A stretch of 64,000 nt of DNA from Desulfonatronum thiodismutans (GCF_000717475.1 NZ_JPIK01000017.1:62001-126000), one strand, 5' to 3'. Shown: positions 9,695 to 19,547, counted from the first letter of the stretch. Numbers and translations are program-made. Notes: generated by a model from the letters alone, not told the origin.

Positions 9695-12600
9695 ATGCCT
9701 GGCTCCAACTCACCTTTTTCGGCTTCTTCCATCAAAACCCGCCTGCTGCTCATGACCGCCGGAATCGTGCTCCTGGTGGTCCTGGTGCTTTCCCTGGTCA
9801 CCGCCTACCGGGCCGTGGGGCTCCTGGAAGGGGAATCCCGTCGGGAACTGCGTCACTCCCTGGCCCTGACCTCGGACATCTTCAAGGAATTCATCAACGT
9901 CCGTCAGGCCAATCTGTACATCTGGCGGGGCAACCCGCTGGTGGAGTTCGTGGGTGCCGATCCGCGGCTCGGCTCGGTATTCGTACCCAGCCTGCGCGAC
10001 TTTTTCGCCCAGATCAGAACCCAGGAGCCCTGGATCGAAAACATCCTGATCACCAAAAACCACGAGGCTCTGTACGAGGACACGCCCTACCTGCGCTGGC
10101 TGGATCAGCCGGAGCGCGACCGCCTGATGGACCTTCTGAACGAGACCGACGTGGAGACGCCCCTGCTCCTGGCCCTGCCCCGCACCCCGAACATGCTCGC
10201 CCAACGTCACGTGCTGGTCTTCAAGCAGGCCATCCTCAACCAGGGCGTCCCCCTGGACGACACGCACCTGGTAACCATGATCAACCTGGAAACAGCCGGA
10301 CAGGCCCTGTTCAGCGCGACCAGGATCGGCAACCAGGGCTTCGTGAGCCTGGCCTACCAACCGCATCAACGCCCCTTTTTCACCCCGGACCAGGTCGTGG
10401 AGGAAGGCGAGCCGTCGCCGGCACGGGCCGAGTTCAACACCTTGGCCCGGCAGTGGAACCAATCCGGAGACATTCCTTCCCAGACCTCCATGCTGCTCCT
10501 GGATCATCTCCAGATGAACGATCTGCCCATCTGGCTGATCGGCGTGGCCGCGGTGGACGACATCAATCGTCCGGTCCGCGAACTCCTGCTGTACATGGTG
10601 GCCGTGGGCGTCTTGACGCTGCTTCTGGGCATTATTGCCGCGGCCTTTTTCTCCGGGCGCATCGCCGGACCGATCCGGGAGCTGACCGACAAGGTCCAAC
10701 GCTTCACCCTGACGTGGCGGGAGCGCAAAGCCGCAGGAGAAATTACCTTGCCGCCTTCGGATCCGCATGGCGATTTCGCGCCCAAATACCAGGGCGGCCC
10801 ACCGTCATCGCGAGACGAACTGGCCGTGCTGGCCGACTCCTTCCACCTGATGGCCCGGGAAATCCACGAGCTGTTTTCCAAGACCCAGCAATACGCCCGT
10901 GAATTGGAACTGCACAGCCTGCATCTGGAACGTTTGGTGGACGAACGAACAGCGGAATTGGCCGAGGCCAACGTCAATCTGCTGGAAGCCAAGGAGACGG
11001 CGGAAGCCGCCACCAAGGCCAAGAGCTTCTTTTTGGCCAACATGAGCCATGAAATCCGCACGCCCATGAACATCGTCATCGGCCTCAGCCACCTGGCCTT
11101 GAAGACCGACCTCACCGAACAACAGCGGGACTATCTGACCAAAATCCGCGGCGCGTCCCAGAACCTGCTGGGCATCATCAACGACATCCTGGACTTCTCC
11201 AAGATCGAGGCCGGACGACTGGACTTCGAACAGATCCCCTTTGACCTGGACGCGGTGATGAGCAACCTGTCCACCCTGTTCTCGGAAAAAGCCGGAGCCA
11301 AGGGCGTGGAATTCCTGCTGGCCTACGCTCCGGACATCCCGCAACATCTCATCGGCGACCCCTTGCGCCTGGGCCAGGTGTTGACCAACCTCACGGGCAA
11401 TGCCCTGAAGTTCACCGAGCATGGGGAAGTAAAAGTCGGCGTGAGTTTGCTGGAGGAGTCGGACGACCACGTGACGCTGCGTTTCGCCGTCCGGGATACG
11501 GGCATCGGGATGACCAGGGAGCAGATCGACAAACTGTTCGCCGCCTTCAGCCAGGCCGACGCCTCCACCACGCGACGCTTCGGCGGCACCGGGCTGGGGC
11601 TGACCATTTCCCAACGCCTGGTGGAGATGATGCACGGCCGGATCGAGGTCCGCTCCACACCGGACCAGGGCAGCGAGTTTTCCTTCATCGCCCGGTTCGG
11701 CAAGCAAAAGGAACGCCCGACCCATTGTCTGACCAAGGCGGATTTCGGTCATCGCCGGGTCCTGGTGGTGGACGACAGCCTCAGTGCCCGGGAAATTCTC
11801 CGGGACATGCTGGTCAGCTTCAATCTGCTCGTGGATACGGCGGCCTCGGCCGAGGAAGGCCTGCGTCTCGTCCAGCAGGCCGACGTCCAGGACCGTCCCT
11901 ATGATCTGGTACTCATGGACTGGCAGATGCCGGGCATGGACGGCATCGAGGCCATCCGCCGGATTCGCTCCGAACCGCAAAGCGAGACCCTGCCCCTGAT
12001 GGTCATGGTCACCGGCTACGGCCGCGAGGAAGTCATGAGCCGGGTCAGCGACCGGGAACTGGACGGACTGCTGCTCAAGCCGGTCAATCCGTCCATGCTC
12101 TTCGACGCCCTGACCAGCTTTTTCGCTGATCCGTCCTGCACCTCGACCGTTCGGAAGCAGGACCGCCTTGTGCCTGCCCCGCCCCTGCCGGACAAGCTGC
12201 ACGGCCATGTCCTGGTCGCCGAAGACAACCCCATCAATCAACAGGTGGCCAGGGAACTGCTGGAAGGCTTCGGCCTGACCGTACGTCTGGCCGACAATGG
12301 CAAAAAAACCTTGGAACTGCTCGCCGCGGAGCGCTTCGACCTGGTGCTGATGGACATTCAGATGCCGGAGATGGACGGGTATGAGGCGACGCGGAGAATC
12401 AGGAGTCAGGAGATGGGAAAAAATGCTGGAATGCCGGAATACTGGAATGCTGGAATTGATAAGGGAACCGATTTTGGCATTTCAAACGTATCCGGTCATG
12501 ATGCCGGGGAGACGAATTCAGCAAAAAATGCATCCCGGCATCCCAGAATCCCAGAATCCCAGCATCCCAGAATCCCCATCATCGCCATGACCGCCCACGC

Positions 12601-13519
12601 CATGACGGGCGATCGGGAGAAATCCTTGAACGCCGGGATGGACGATCATATATCCAAGCCCATCGATCCGGATCTGTTGCAGCGCACCCTGGCGCGATGG
12701 CTACCCACGGACGATGGAGCACGAGAAACCGATGAACCCGCCACGCCGCCGCGAACCGCCCCGGCCAGCGCGGTCTCCTCCCCGTCCGCCTCTTTGCCCG
12801 CACTGTTGCCCGATCACTTGCCCGGCTTTGACCTTGCCCAGGGGCTGACCAGGCTGCGCGGCAATGAGAAGCTGTATCTGAAGTTGCTGTTGGATTTTCA
12901 AAACAGTTACGCGGATGGGTTGGAAAAAATCGAGCAGGCCGTCCAGGCCGGAGAACGCGAGCAGGCCGCCCGCACCGTGCACGCCCTCAAAGGCGTAGCC
13001 GGCAACCTGGCGGCCAACGATTTCTTCGAAGCGGCCCAGGAACTGGAGCACGCGCTCAAGCTCGATCCGGACACCGATCCAGGCGGCCTGGACGCGGCCC
13101 TTGCCGGTTTTTCCACCGCGTTCCAGACCGTGATGACCGGTCTTGCCGTCCTGACCCCGTCGGATGTCTCGCCGGAAGCATCACCGAATGCATCACCGGA
13201 GGCATCACGGAAAGCCTCCATTCCGGCCTCGGGAATCGTCCCTTCACCCGCCGAAACAACGCGGAAAGAGAGCCCGGCATCGCATTCCGACGTTGACGTG
13301 ATCGCCCTCCACTCCCTGATTGATGATCTGCGTGAACTCCTGGAGGACGGCAACCCCAAGGCCGAGGAACTGGCCGAGAGGTTGCTAAACCGACTTGATG
13401 GAAGATATTCGGACCTGACCGGTCGACTGCTGCAAGAAATTCAGGACTTTCAATTCGAAGACGCCGCGGGGACCATCGCGGAACTGACAAGACGGGTTGG
13501 ACCGTCGGAGACAAAATGA
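9695..13519 (+). CDS. Hybrid sensor histidine kinase (two REC domains and HPt)
   Basis: 1274 residues. TM1 about 16-38, periplasmic sensor region to about 297, TM2 about 298-322, HAMP, coiled coil, HisKA with H452 ([10 protein letters not shown]), HATPase with the [10 protein letters not shown] box, REC1 about 689-805 ([10 protein letters not shown]), REC2 about 838-985 ([10 protein letters not shown]) and an HPt with a histidine near 1096 ([12 protein letters not shown]). REC2 is broken open by about 52 extra residues (907-958) encoded by an imperfect inverted repeat (see the repeat entry). The frame is kept, but the insertion sits between the phospho-Asp strand and the next strand. It is fed by two binding proteins upstream and coupled by ATGA to the next gene. 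Confidence 0.92.
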   Translation: MPGSNSPFSASSIKTRLLLMTAGIVLLVVLVLSLVTAYRAVGLLEGESRRELRHSLALTSDIFKEFINVRQANLYIWRGNPLVEFVGADPRLGSVFVPSLRDFFAQIRTQEPWIENILITKNHEALYEDTPYLRWLDQPERDRLMDLLNETDVETPLLLALPRTPNMLAQRHVLVFKQAILNQGVPLDDTHLVTMINLETAGQALFSATRIGNQGFVSLAYQPHQRPFFTPDQVVEEGEPSPARAEFNTLARQWNQSGDIPSQTSMLLLDHLQMNDLPIWLIGVAAVDDINRPVRELLLYMVAVGVLTLLLGIIAAAFFSGRIAGPIRELTDKVQRFTLTWRERKAAGEITLPPSDPHGDFAPKYQGGPPSSRDELAVLADSFHLMAREIHELFSKTQQYARELELHSLHLERLVDERTAELAEANVNLLEAKETAEAATKAKSFFLANMSHEIRTPMNIVIGLSHLALKTDLTEQQRDYLTKIRGASQNLLGIINDILDFSKIEAGRLDFEQIPFDLDAVMSNLSTLFSEKAGAKGVEFLLAYAPDIPQHLIGDPLRLGQVLTNLTGNALKFTEHGEVKVGVSLLEESDDHVTLRFAVRDTGIGMTREQIDKLFAAFSQADASTTRRFGGTGLGLTISQRLVEMMHGRIEVRSTPDQGSEFSFIARFGKQKERPTHCLTKADFGHRRVLVVDDSLSAREILRDMLVSFNLLVDTAASAEEGLRLVQQADVQDRPYDLVLMDWQMPGMDGIEAIRRIRSEPQSETLPLMVMVTGYGREEVMSRVSDRELDGLLLKPVNPSMLFDALTSFFADPSCTSTVRKQDRLVPAPPLPDKLHGHVLVAEDNPINQQVARELLEGFGLTVRLADNGKKTLELLAAERFDLVLMDIQMPEMDGYEATRRIRSQEMGKNAGMPEYWNAGIDKGTDFGISNVSGHDAGETNSAKNASRHPRIPESQHPRIPIIAMTAHAMTGDREKSLNAGMDDHISKPIDPDLLQRTLARWLPTDDGARETDEPATPPRTAPASAVSSPSASLPALLPDHLPGFDLAQGLTRLRGNEKLYLKLLLDFQNSYADGLEKIEQAVQAGEREQAARTVHALKGVAGNLAANDFFEAAQELEHALKLDPDTDPGGLDAALAGFSTAFQTVMTGLAVLTPSDVSPEASPNASPEASRKASIPASGIVPSPAETTRKESPASHSDVDVIALHSLIDDLRELLEDGNPKAEELAERLLNRLDGRYSDLTGRLLQEIQDFQFEDAAGTIAELTRRVGPSETK
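12408..12568 (+). repeat. In-frame inverted-repeat insertion inside REC2
   Basis: About 156 bases (codons 907-958 of the hybrid kinase) with no counterpart in receiver domains. The left arm (12416-12456) is built of a CTGGAATGC/CGGAATACTGGAATG-like word. The right arm (12530-12568) is built of CATCCCAGAATCCCAG-like words, which are the imperfect reverse complement. Removing it restores an ordinary REC sequence (RRIRSQE followed by [12 protein letters not shown]). Edges are approximate. Confidence 0.7.
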
Positions 13520-15606
13520 CTGCACGAAAATCCCGTATCCTGATCGTGGACGACGAGCGACCAAACGTCCAGGTTCTCAACGCCATCCTTCAGGACCATT
13601 ACGAAATCAGCGTGGCCTTGAGCGGCGAACAGGCCCTGAAACGGGCCTTTGGCGAAAAGAAGCCGGACCTGGTTCTGCTGGACATCCAGATGCCGGACCT
13701 GGACGGGTTCGAGGTCTGCCGAAGGCTGCAGAAACATCCGGAAACCAGGGACATTCCGGTGATCTTCATCACGGCCAAGTCCAATGAAAAAGACGAGGAA
13801 CAAGGCTTGGCCGCGGGCGCGGTGGACTACATTACCAAGCCCTTCGGCCCGGCCGTGGTTCTGGCCCGGATTCGGGTCCATCTGGAATTGAAGCGAAAGC
13901 GGGACATTCTCCGAAACCTCTCCAACAAGGACGGCCTGACCTGCATCGCCAACCGTCGCCGATTCGAGGAATTCCTGGAATTCGAGTGGCAACGTGCCGT
14001 CCGTAGCGGCGAACCGCTGTCGCTGGTCATGGCGGACATTGATCATTTCAAATTGTACAACGATCATTACGGCCATGCCGCGGGGGATGAATGCCTGCGG
14101 GAAGTGGCCAGAAGCCTGAGCGGCATCGTTTCCAGGCAAACCGACCTGGTGGCCCGGTACGGAGGAGAGGAATTCATCTGCCTGCTCACCGGCACGAACC
14201 GGGACGGAGCCAGGGAAGTAGCCCGAAAAATGCGCGAGGCCGTCGCGGCCCTGGGCATCCCCCACGCCTTCAGCCCCGTGGCGCCGACCATCACCTTGAG
14301 CCTTGGCGTGGCCTCCATGGTTCCTCAACGGGACGGCAAGACGGCCCATGATCTCTTCCTGGCCGCGGACAAAGCCCTGTACAAAGCCAAAAGCACGGGC
14401 AGGAACAAGGTCGCCGTGCTGGACGGACTGGGCGAGACCAGCGGACCGTTCACCGCTTCGCGACCGGTCCGGGAACAACAAACCATCCTGATCGTCGACG
14501 ACGAGCAGATCAACCTGAACGTGCTCAAGGCCATTTTCCAGGACGCCTACCAGATCATCAGCGCCACATCCGGAAGCCAGGCCCTGGAGCTGGCCCGGGC
14601 CTTGCCCGCGCCGGACATCATTCTTCTGGACATCCAGATGCCGGACATGGACGGCTACGAGGTCTGCGAGGCTCTGAAGGACGACCCGCGGACCAGGGAC
14701 ATCCCGATCCTGTTCATCACCGTCATGTCCACGGAAACGGACGAGGCCAAGGGGCTGCGGCTGGGCGCGGTGGACTACATCCCCAAGCCCTTTGACCCAT
14801 CCGTGGTCCACGCCCGGGTGAGCACCCACCTGACCCTGCGCCGCACCCTGACCGACCTGGCTCGGCGCAACACGATCCTTGAAGACGCCCTGAGCATGCG
14901 CGACAGCGTGGAACGCATCGTGCGCAACGACCTCAAGCGCCCGCTGATGGATATCCTGAACAAGTCGGATCGCCTGCTCGCGACCCGGGACCTTCCGGCT
15001 TCGTTATGGGAAACCGTACGCGACATTGAACGATCCGGCTTCGAACTTCTGGAAATGATCGCCGCGTCCATCGACCTGTGGAAACTGGAGCGGGGCGTCT
15101 ATCAGGTCGACCCCCATCCGGTGAACCTGACCCGCATCGTTCAAACCGTGCTCAGAGCCCTGTCGCCCCTGGAAGCGATGAAGAACAAGCCCGTCCAGCT
15201 CGTCACCGAAGACGCCCCAGCCACGATTATGATCCACGGCGAGGAGTTGCTCTGCTATTCCATGCTCCTGCACCTGATCAAAAACGCCCTGGAAGCCGAC
15301 CCGCCGGACCGGCCGGTAACCGTGACCCTGGAACAAGCCCCAGGCCAGGACGCGGACCACGACACGAATCGAAACCAACAAGGCCATCCCCGAACCCGTG
15401 TCCGCATCGCCAACAGCGGCGTCGTTCCCCCGGAAATCCGCCCCCGGTTCATGGAAAAAGGGGCCACCTGGGGCAAACCCGACGGCAAGGGCCTGGGGGT
15501 CTACTCCGCCCGCCTCATCGCCGAAACCCTCGGTGCCACCCTCCAGGTCCACATCGACGACGAAAACCAGCGCACCGAAATCGTGCTGGAGTTTTCGGGG
15601 GAATAG
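13516..15606 (+). CDS. REC-GGDEF-REC-HATPase signalling protein
   Basis: 696 residues, starting inside the stop of the kinase (ATGA). REC1 about 5-120 ([12 protein letters not shown]). GGDEF domain about 145-290 with signature RYGGEEF, a functional-looking diguanylate cyclase core. REC2 about 327-440 ([12 protein letters not shown]). Then a dimerisation-like helix pair and a histidine-kinase ATPase (NALEADP N box, [12 protein letters not shown] box). At the place where the phospho-accepting histidine is expected (VRNDLKRPL) residue 471 is Asn. The ATPase domain may therefore not autophosphorylate in the usual way. It probably receives phosphate from the upstream HPt and makes cyclic di-GMP (inference). 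Confidence 0.88.
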   Translation: MTARKSRILIVDDERPNVQVLNAILQDHYEISVALSGEQALKRAFGEKKPDLVLLDIQMPDLDGFEVCRRLQKHPETRDIPVIFITAKSNEKDEEQGLAAGAVDYITKPFGPAVVLARIRVHLELKRKRDILRNLSNKDGLTCIANRRRFEEFLEFEWQRAVRSGEPLSLVMADIDHFKLYNDHYGHAAGDECLREVARSLSGIVSRQTDLVARYGGEEFICLLTGTNRDGAREVARKMREAVAALGIPHAFSPVAPTITLSLGVASMVPQRDGKTAHDLFLAADKALYKAKSTGRNKVAVLDGLGETSGPFTASRPVREQQTILIVDDEQINLNVLKAIFQDAYQIISATSGSQALELARALPAPDIILLDIQMPDMDGYEVCEALKDDPRTRDIPILFITVMSTETDEAKGLRLGAVDYIPKPFDPSVVHARVSTHLTLRRTLTDLARRNTILEDALSMRDSVERIVRNDLKRPLMDILNKSDRLLATRDLPASLWETVRDIERSGFELLEMIAASIDLWKLERGVYQVDPHPVNLTRIVQTVLRALSPLEAMKNKPVQLVTEDAPATIMIHGEELLCYSMLLHLIKNALEADPPDRPVTVTLEQAPGQDADHDTNRNQQGHPRTRVRIANSGVVPPEIRPRFMEKGATWGKPDGKGLGVYSARLIAETLGATLQVHIDDENQRTEIVLEFSGE

Positions 15607-15625
15607 GGGCGTCCTCTCCAGACAC

Positions 15626-15643
15626 GGCGCGACACCTCGCGCC
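15626..15643 (+). terminator. Short GC hairpin after the signalling operon
   Basis: Perfect 7-bp stem GGCGCGA/TCGCGCC with a 4-base loop, 20 bases past the stop of the REC-GGDEF gene. Only a weak T-rich stretch follows, so intrinsic termination is uncertain. Confidence 0.35.
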
Positions 15644-15744
15644 TTAAGCGATTTGGAATTAGCTCAATCGGCTCGGTCGACGTTTGTCATTTGTACTAAC
15701 ATGGATTATCGTCCACCCAAAATCACATCCCAATGGAGGACACC

Positions 15745-16038
15745 ATGGCATCCACAATGACGGTCGGACCAATGCGGACAGCAAGACTTGGGCTGCGCGC
15801 CACGCCGCGGCAAGAAGCGCTTTTGCGCCAGGCAGCGGAATCGACGAACAGGTCGCTCACGGATTTTATCCTGGATGCGGCTTGTCAGGCAGCCGACCGG
15901 ATACTGCTCGACCAGAAAATGTTCATGGTTTCCGGACACACATATCAAGCCCTTCTTGACCTGCTGGACGAACCGGAAACAGACAATTCCGGGCTGACCG
16001 ATCTATACGCCCACCAGCCGCCCTGGGCGGCCAAATGA
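15745..16038 (+). CDS. TacA-like antitoxin (DUF1778)
   Basis: 97 residues. The N-terminus (TARLGLRATPRQEALLRQAA, then NRSLTDFILDAA) is the ribbon-helix-helix DUF1778 fold that binds operator DNA. The C-terminal half (about 50-97) would wrap the toxin. Start chosen at 15745 with GGAGG ending 5 bases before it; an ATG 12 bases earlier overlaps that ribosome site. The next gene starts in the stop (ATGA), the standard antitoxin-toxin order of GNAT systems. Autorepression by the complex is expected from the family. Confidence 0.88.
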   Translation: MASTMTVGPMRTARLGLRATPRQEALLRQAAESTNRSLTDFILDAACQAADRILLDQKMFMVSGHTYQALLDLLDEPETDNSGLTDLYAHQPPWAAK

Positions 16039-16547
16039 TCTGTTCGCCCCCCGCACCGCTGTCCAAAGCTCACTTGCTTGGTGATTTCGACTGCGGCAAG
16101 CCTCTTCTCAACACATGGCTCACGCGGTATGCACTTCAGGCCCAGGGTAGCGGTTCCGCCAAAACGTACGTAGTCTGTCACGCTTTTCGTGTTGTCGGCT
16201 ATTTCAGCATGACCGTCGGACAGGTGGAAACCCATGAAGCGCCGGAAAGAATCCGTCACGGCATGGGACGGTATCCAATCCCGGTGGTCATCCTGGCTAG
16301 ACTGGCCGTTGACCTGGGATGGCAAGACCGCGGGCTCGGCGTGGGCATGTTGCAAGATGCCATTCGACGAACCTTCTTCATTGCCGAACAGGCGGGCATC
16401 AGAGCCCTCCTGACTCATCCCATGGACGAGAATGCCGAATCTTTTTACCGCCGCTTCGGCTTCATCTCCTCTCCCGTGTGCGAGCGACAACTCCTCCTGC
16501 TGCTCAAGGATGCCAGAAAGTTTGTTCAGACGAACCAGGCTGATTGA
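16035..16547 (+). CDS. TacT-like GNAT acetyltransferase toxin
   Basis: 170 residues. GNAT fold with the acetyl-CoA loop region ILARLAVDLGWQDRGLGVGML (about 86-106) and the helix NAESFYRRFGF containing Y138, the usual catalytic tyrosine. Relatives acetylate the amino group of charged aminoacyl-tRNAs and block translation. Overlaps the DUF1778 antitoxin by 4 bases. It is on the plus strand, opposite to the neighbouring cassette array, and I see no attC core after it, so it looks like a separate module. Confidence 0.88.
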   Translation: MICSPPAPLSKAHLLGDFDCGKPLLNTWLTRYALQAQGSGSAKTYVVCHAFRVVGYFSMTVGQVETHEAPERIRHGMGRYPIPVVILARLAVDLGWQDRGLGVGMLQDAIRRTFFIAEQAGIRALLTHPMDENAESFYRRFGFISSPVCERQLLLLLKDARKFVQTNQAD

Positions 16548-16736
16548 GTTTTTGCGTTACCCAGCAAAATAGTTTGCGGTATACTCCCGAACAGCGCCGA
16601 CAGGCTAAGAGTTGGCCGGGGGGTCTGGGCCGGAAGCAGGGAGGGGCTGAGGCGTGAGGGGAAAAGAATGTTCTTGGTTCGTCGTTATTCGTCGTGGTGA
16701 TGACGGGGTGAGAAGCTCTGGGGGTAGGAAGTGTCG
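16548..16736. other. Non-coding boundary between TacAT and the cassette array
   Basis: No gene supported. The minus strand of 16726-16742 begins like the 169-bp hairpin element (TTCCCGCGAC) and then diverges, so this is the distal edge of the cassette array. The remainder is G-rich on the plus strand and unrecognised. Confidence 0.45.
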
Positions 16737-16742
16737 CGGGAA
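16726..16742 (-). repeat. Remnant of hairpin element E4
   Basis: Begins TTCCCGCGAC on the minus strand at 16742, immediately after the last attC, exactly as in the three better copies. It loses similarity within about 15 bases. It sits at the array end and is probably a decayed or truncated copy. Confidence 0.45.
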
Positions 16743-16787
16743 CGACCAAACTCAGCGGCGGATTTGTGCAGCGAAGCGAAGGCAAAT

Positions 16788-18157
16788 GGCTCTTCGACGT
16801 TGGACGTGGAATTGGCAATTCTCCCCTGTGGTACTATCTGCATTCGGAATGAGTGTTTTTCGATCCCCATTTTCCAGGAGATAGCCCAATGAACGCGAAT
16901 GACCTTCTGACTCTTGGCCTTGGATTAACCGCTCCTTGGCAGGTTGTCGCCCAAAAGCTTGATACCGGGAAGCAGCCATCCGAGCTTCGCTTGGAAGTCG
17001 AGGCGGACCGAGGCACCCTTTATCCGTGTCCGCAGTGCGAAACGCTCTGCAAGGCCCATGACTTCAAAGAGTTTTCCTGGCGTCACCTCAACTTCTTCCA
17101 ACACCACTGCCTGATCAAAGCCAGGGTTCCACGAGTCAAGTGCGCCGAGCACGGCATCCACCGGGTCAAAGTGCCCTGGGCTCGCGAAGGCAGCGGATTT
17201 ACGTTGCTCTTTGAGCAAGCCGTCATGCTTCTGGCCCGCGAGATGCCCGTAAACGCGGTGGCCAATTATGTCGGCGTCACCGACAAGCGTATTTGGCGCG
17301 TGGTGACGCACTATGTCTACCAAGCCATGGGCAAGCTGGATCTCAGCCGTTTATGCGGCATAGGCCTTGACGAGACGGCCACCAAGCGGGGGCATCACTA
17401 CGTCACCATTTTTGTGGACATGGACCGAGAGACCCGCCCCGTTATCTTTGCCACGCCCGGCAAAGGTAAGGCATGTTTTAAGGAGTTCGCCAAGCATCTC
17501 AAAAAGCACGGCGGTAATCCCGACAACATTATTGAAGTCGTTTGCGACATGTCTCCTGCCTTTCTGTCCGCGGCCGAGAAGACATTCAAATACGCTTCAG
17601 TCACTGTAGACTGGTTCCATGTCGTCCAGATATTTACAAAAGCCCTCGATGAGGTGCGTCGGCTGGAAGCGAAACAAGTCGAGCTGCCCAAAGGGGTTCG
17701 TTGGGCGACCCTCAAAGGGCTTGAAGCCTCTCGGACCGAGGAACAGGACGCTGCCTTGCGAGAGTTGGAGGAACGTGGGTTGGCGACAGCCACGGCTTTT
17801 CGAGTCAAAGAATTGCTGCGCTGGGTGCGCCAAGCCGATACCAAGCAGGCGGCTCGATGGAGGGCTTCCCGGTTTTTCGCCTTCGCCCAGGAATTGATCG
17901 GCGACGAAAACTTGCTGAAGCCGGTCAAAAAGGCATTGAGCACGTTCCAAGAGCATTTACCTCGAATCCTGAGACGATGGGAGTCGTTGCTCTCAAATGC
18001 CAGATTGGAGGGCTTAAACAGCCTCTTCCAGGCGGCACGTTCGCGAGCCAGGGGATACCGCAACGAGGTGACATTCATCACTGTGATCTACCTGATCGGA
18101 GCACCCATCAGGGAACTACTCGTTCCATAGCAATTCCACGTCCAACGTCGAAGAACC
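16788..18157 (+). mobile_element. ISL3-family insertion sequence, complete
   Basis: 1370 bp bounded by 27-bp terminal inverted repeats (16788-16814 and 18131-18157) that differ at one position, starting GGCTCTTCG and GGTTCTTCG. Both flanks carry the identical 8-bp AGGCAAAT (16780-16787 and 18158-18165), a target duplication of the length known for ISL3. One transposase gene occupies nearly the whole element. It is inserted in the loop of attC 7. Confidence 0.95.
16889..18130 (+). CDS. ISL3-family transposase
   Basis: 413 residues, start chosen after CAGGAG; the frame is open 12 codons further. An N-terminal zinc-finger-like region (CPQCETLCKAHDF, then RVKCAEHGIHRVKVPWA) precedes a helix-turn-helix stretch and the DDE catalytic core: GIGLDETATKRGHHYVTI (first Asp), VVCDMSPAFLSAA (second Asp) and NARLEGLNSLFQ (Glu). 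This is the standard ISL3 layout at nearly full length, so the element may still be active. It reads opposite to the cassette genes. The stop abuts the right inverted repeat. Confidence 0.95.
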   Translation: MNANDLLTLGLGLTAPWQVVAQKLDTGKQPSELRLEVEADRGTLYPCPQCETLCKAHDFKEFSWRHLNFFQHHCLIKARVPRVKCAEHGIHRVKVPWAREGSGFTLLFEQAVMLLAREMPVNAVANYVGVTDKRIWRVVTHYVYQAMGKLDLSRLCGIGLDETATKRGHHYVTIFVDMDRETRPVIFATPGKGKACFKEFAKHLKKHGGNPDNIIEVVCDMSPAFLSAAEKTFKYASVTVDWFHVVQIFTKALDEVRRLEAKQVELPKGVRWATLKGLEASRTEEQDAALRELEERGLATATAFRVKELLRWVRQADTKQAARWRASRFFAFAQELIGDENLLKPVKKALSTFQEHLPRILRRWESLLSNARLEGLNSLFQAARSRARGYRNEVTFITVIYLIGAPIRELLVP

Positions 18158-18198
18158 AGGCAAATCCGTCCGCTGGAGTGCCTTGTTGGGCCAGGCGT

Positions 18199-18810
18199 TC
18201 ACAGTATTGCCAATAATGACTGAATAGTCGTCCACACACCCGGTTGTGCCGCAGTTGCAAGCAGGCTTCCGATAGCCCCCTCCGTAATATTCTTAAGGCT
18301 GCGACCGACCTCCTTGATAACGGTCGGATTCGGTTCATCAAGTAACTGTGCCTCAATGGTTGCGATTTGAGCTCTTGCCTTTCGTTCATCTGCTGCCGAT
18401 AGATTCAGCTCGCAGAGGTGCGCCCTCATTAGATCTACTAGTCGCTGCAAGTCCTCATTGGAGGGGATGGCATAGGAAATACTCTGCTCTTGCTGTGCGT
18501 GAATACCCTGCTGTATCGGTGAATTGTGTGCTTGTCCAATACTGAGATTGTTATGATTGAAGACATGGGGTGGGTTCATAAGGAGGTTTGCCTGATCCCA
18601 CCCATCAGGCGTAAAGGCAACGTATCCACGACCACGATCAAATAGAAGACTTTGATTCACAAGTTCTTGGACGGCATCAAAAAATATGTCCTTATCAATA
18701 TGATCGAACCCAATCATGACCTCAATGAGCGAGGCGTTCTTCGTCGTAAGATGTCCGATCTTTCTGAAGATTGCCTTCAATATCTGATCTTTTAGCTGTG
18801 AACTGGCCAA
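18199..18810 (-). CDS. Cassette protein with winged-helix-like N-terminus and IQQG motif
   Basis: 203 residues, family not recognised with certainty. Residues about 1-80 look like a winged-helix domain ending in a wing-like RGRGYVAFTPDGW. A polar linker about 83-110 contains NSPIQQGIHAQQ, a motif type I associate with small AbiTii-like and other defence-associated proteins (recollection, not a search). The rest is helical and ends in a hydrophobic segment (EGAIGSLLATAAQ, then IQSLLAIL) that may insert in a membrane or pack as a bundle. The gene stops 8 bases before attC 7 and starts just after the core of attC 6, so it is the sole gene of its cassette. Confidence 0.6.
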   Translation of the reverse strand: MASSQLKDQILKAIFRKIGHLTTKNASLIEVMIGFDHIDKDIFFDAVQELVNQSLLFDRGRGYVAFTPDGWDQANLLMNPPHVFNHNNLSIGQAHNSPIQQGIHAQQEQSISYAIPSNEDLQRLVDLMRAHLCELNLSAADERKARAQIATIEAQLLDEPNPTVIKEVGRSLKNITEGAIGSLLATAAQPGVWTTIQSLLAIL

Positions 18811-18837
18811 TGCTTATCCCCCCGTTTTGTTTTCTAT

Positions 18838-18908
18838 GTCCAACGCCTAGCTCACAGGAAAATTAGGAGCGCAGCGAGTAATTTTTCCTATACAGCTACT
18901 TGTTAGGA
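18838..18908 (-). other. attC site 6
   Basis: 71 bp. R'' TCCTAAC (18902-18908), R' GTTGGAC (18838-18844). L arms AGCTGTATAGGAAAAATTA and TAATTTTCCTGTGAGCT pair imperfectly around a CGCTGCGCTCC loop. R'' is the exact complement of the cassette's own 5' TTAGGA plus G. It ends the membrane-protein cassette. Confidence 0.85.
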
Positions 18909-19537
18909 GCAGGCTGATGAGTTTCACTAAGTTTAAATAACCCGTAGTAGATCACGTACCCCATTGAAAATAGCATTACAGCCCCTACTTTATAAGATTC
19001 TTGCTTAACAGAGTCTAAACCCAGCGCAGATTTCACTGCGTCAATAAAAATGTAATGCTCGAAGTACCAAAGCACTCCGCTCGTAAAGCACAGCAGACAG
19101 GCAACTGCCCCCATAAGGCTTGTAGCGGCAAATGATAAAGATGAGTTATGTTTTTTAAAAAAATATGCCAGCAGTATAATTCCGGAAAGGGCTGTAAAAT
19201 ACATTGATACTTTAGGCTGCCCTTCGTTTTTGAAAATACCAATGAGAGAAATAATAAATATTAGCCCAACATAAAATAGCCAAGCTTTGTTTTCTTCGAT
19301 CAGTCCCGAAAAGTGGCTGGCAAGGGCGATAAAAACAATAAACAAAAAATAGAAAAATGTAGCAGCGAAAATATAGAAAAGACTTGCTAATTCCCCTTGC
19401 ACTAGAAAACCAAATGGCAGCTCAAAATTTTCCGGAGCGTTCATTACATAGAATGCACAAAGAAACGGCAAACAATAGGCCAAATTATAGATTGACGAAT
19501 TAACGACCTTTGAATCAAACCCAAAACTTAGTGCCAT
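18896..19537 (-). CDS. Cassette-encoded polytopic membrane protein
   Basis: 213 residues with about six hydrophobic segments (for example LASLFYIFAATFFYFLFIVF, KAWLFYVGLIFIISLIGIF and VGAVMLFSMGYVIYYGLF), so an inner-membrane protein. No family recognised. Base composition is strikingly AT-rich with many Phe/Ile/Lys codons, unlike the host genes, which supports foreign origin. The stop lies a few bases before the R'' of attC 6. The region just upstream of the start (AGGAGC about 9 bases before) overlaps the attC 5 core, so the ribosome site comes with the cassette junction. Confidence 0.7.
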   Translation of the reverse strand: MALSFGFDSKVVNSSIYNLAYCLPFLCAFYVMNAPENFELPFGFLVQGELASLFYIFAATFFYFLFIVFIALASHFSGLIEENKAWLFYVGLIFIISLIGIFKNEGQPKVSMYFTALSGIILLAYFFKKHNSSLSFAATSLMGAVACLLCFTSGVLWYFEHYIFIDAVKSALGLDSVKQESYKVGAVMLFSMGYVIYYGLFKLSETHQPAPNK

Positions 19538-19547
19538 ACTAAAAAGC

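Larger units (their letters stand above)
16737..18191 (-). other. attC site 7, split by the ISL3-family insertion
   Basis: R'' GCCCAAC (18185-18191) and R' GTTCCCG (16737-16743). L'' and L' pair as ACTC-C-AGCGG-A-CGGATTTG against ACTCAGCGGCGGATTTG, leaving two extrahelical bases. Without the 1370-bp insertion and one 8-bp duplication it is about 77 bp. It ends the winged-helix-like cassette. R'' differs by one base from the complement of the cassette start (GTTGGAC). Confidence 0.8.

Noticed and set aside
15655-15700. tRNA-like TTAGCTCAATCGG stretch
   Set aside because: No acceptor stem, anticodon arm or T arm can be completed around it.
15745-16547. TacA/TacT as a further cassette of the array
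   Set aside because: Opposite strand, base composition like the host, and no GTTRRRY core or attC after it.
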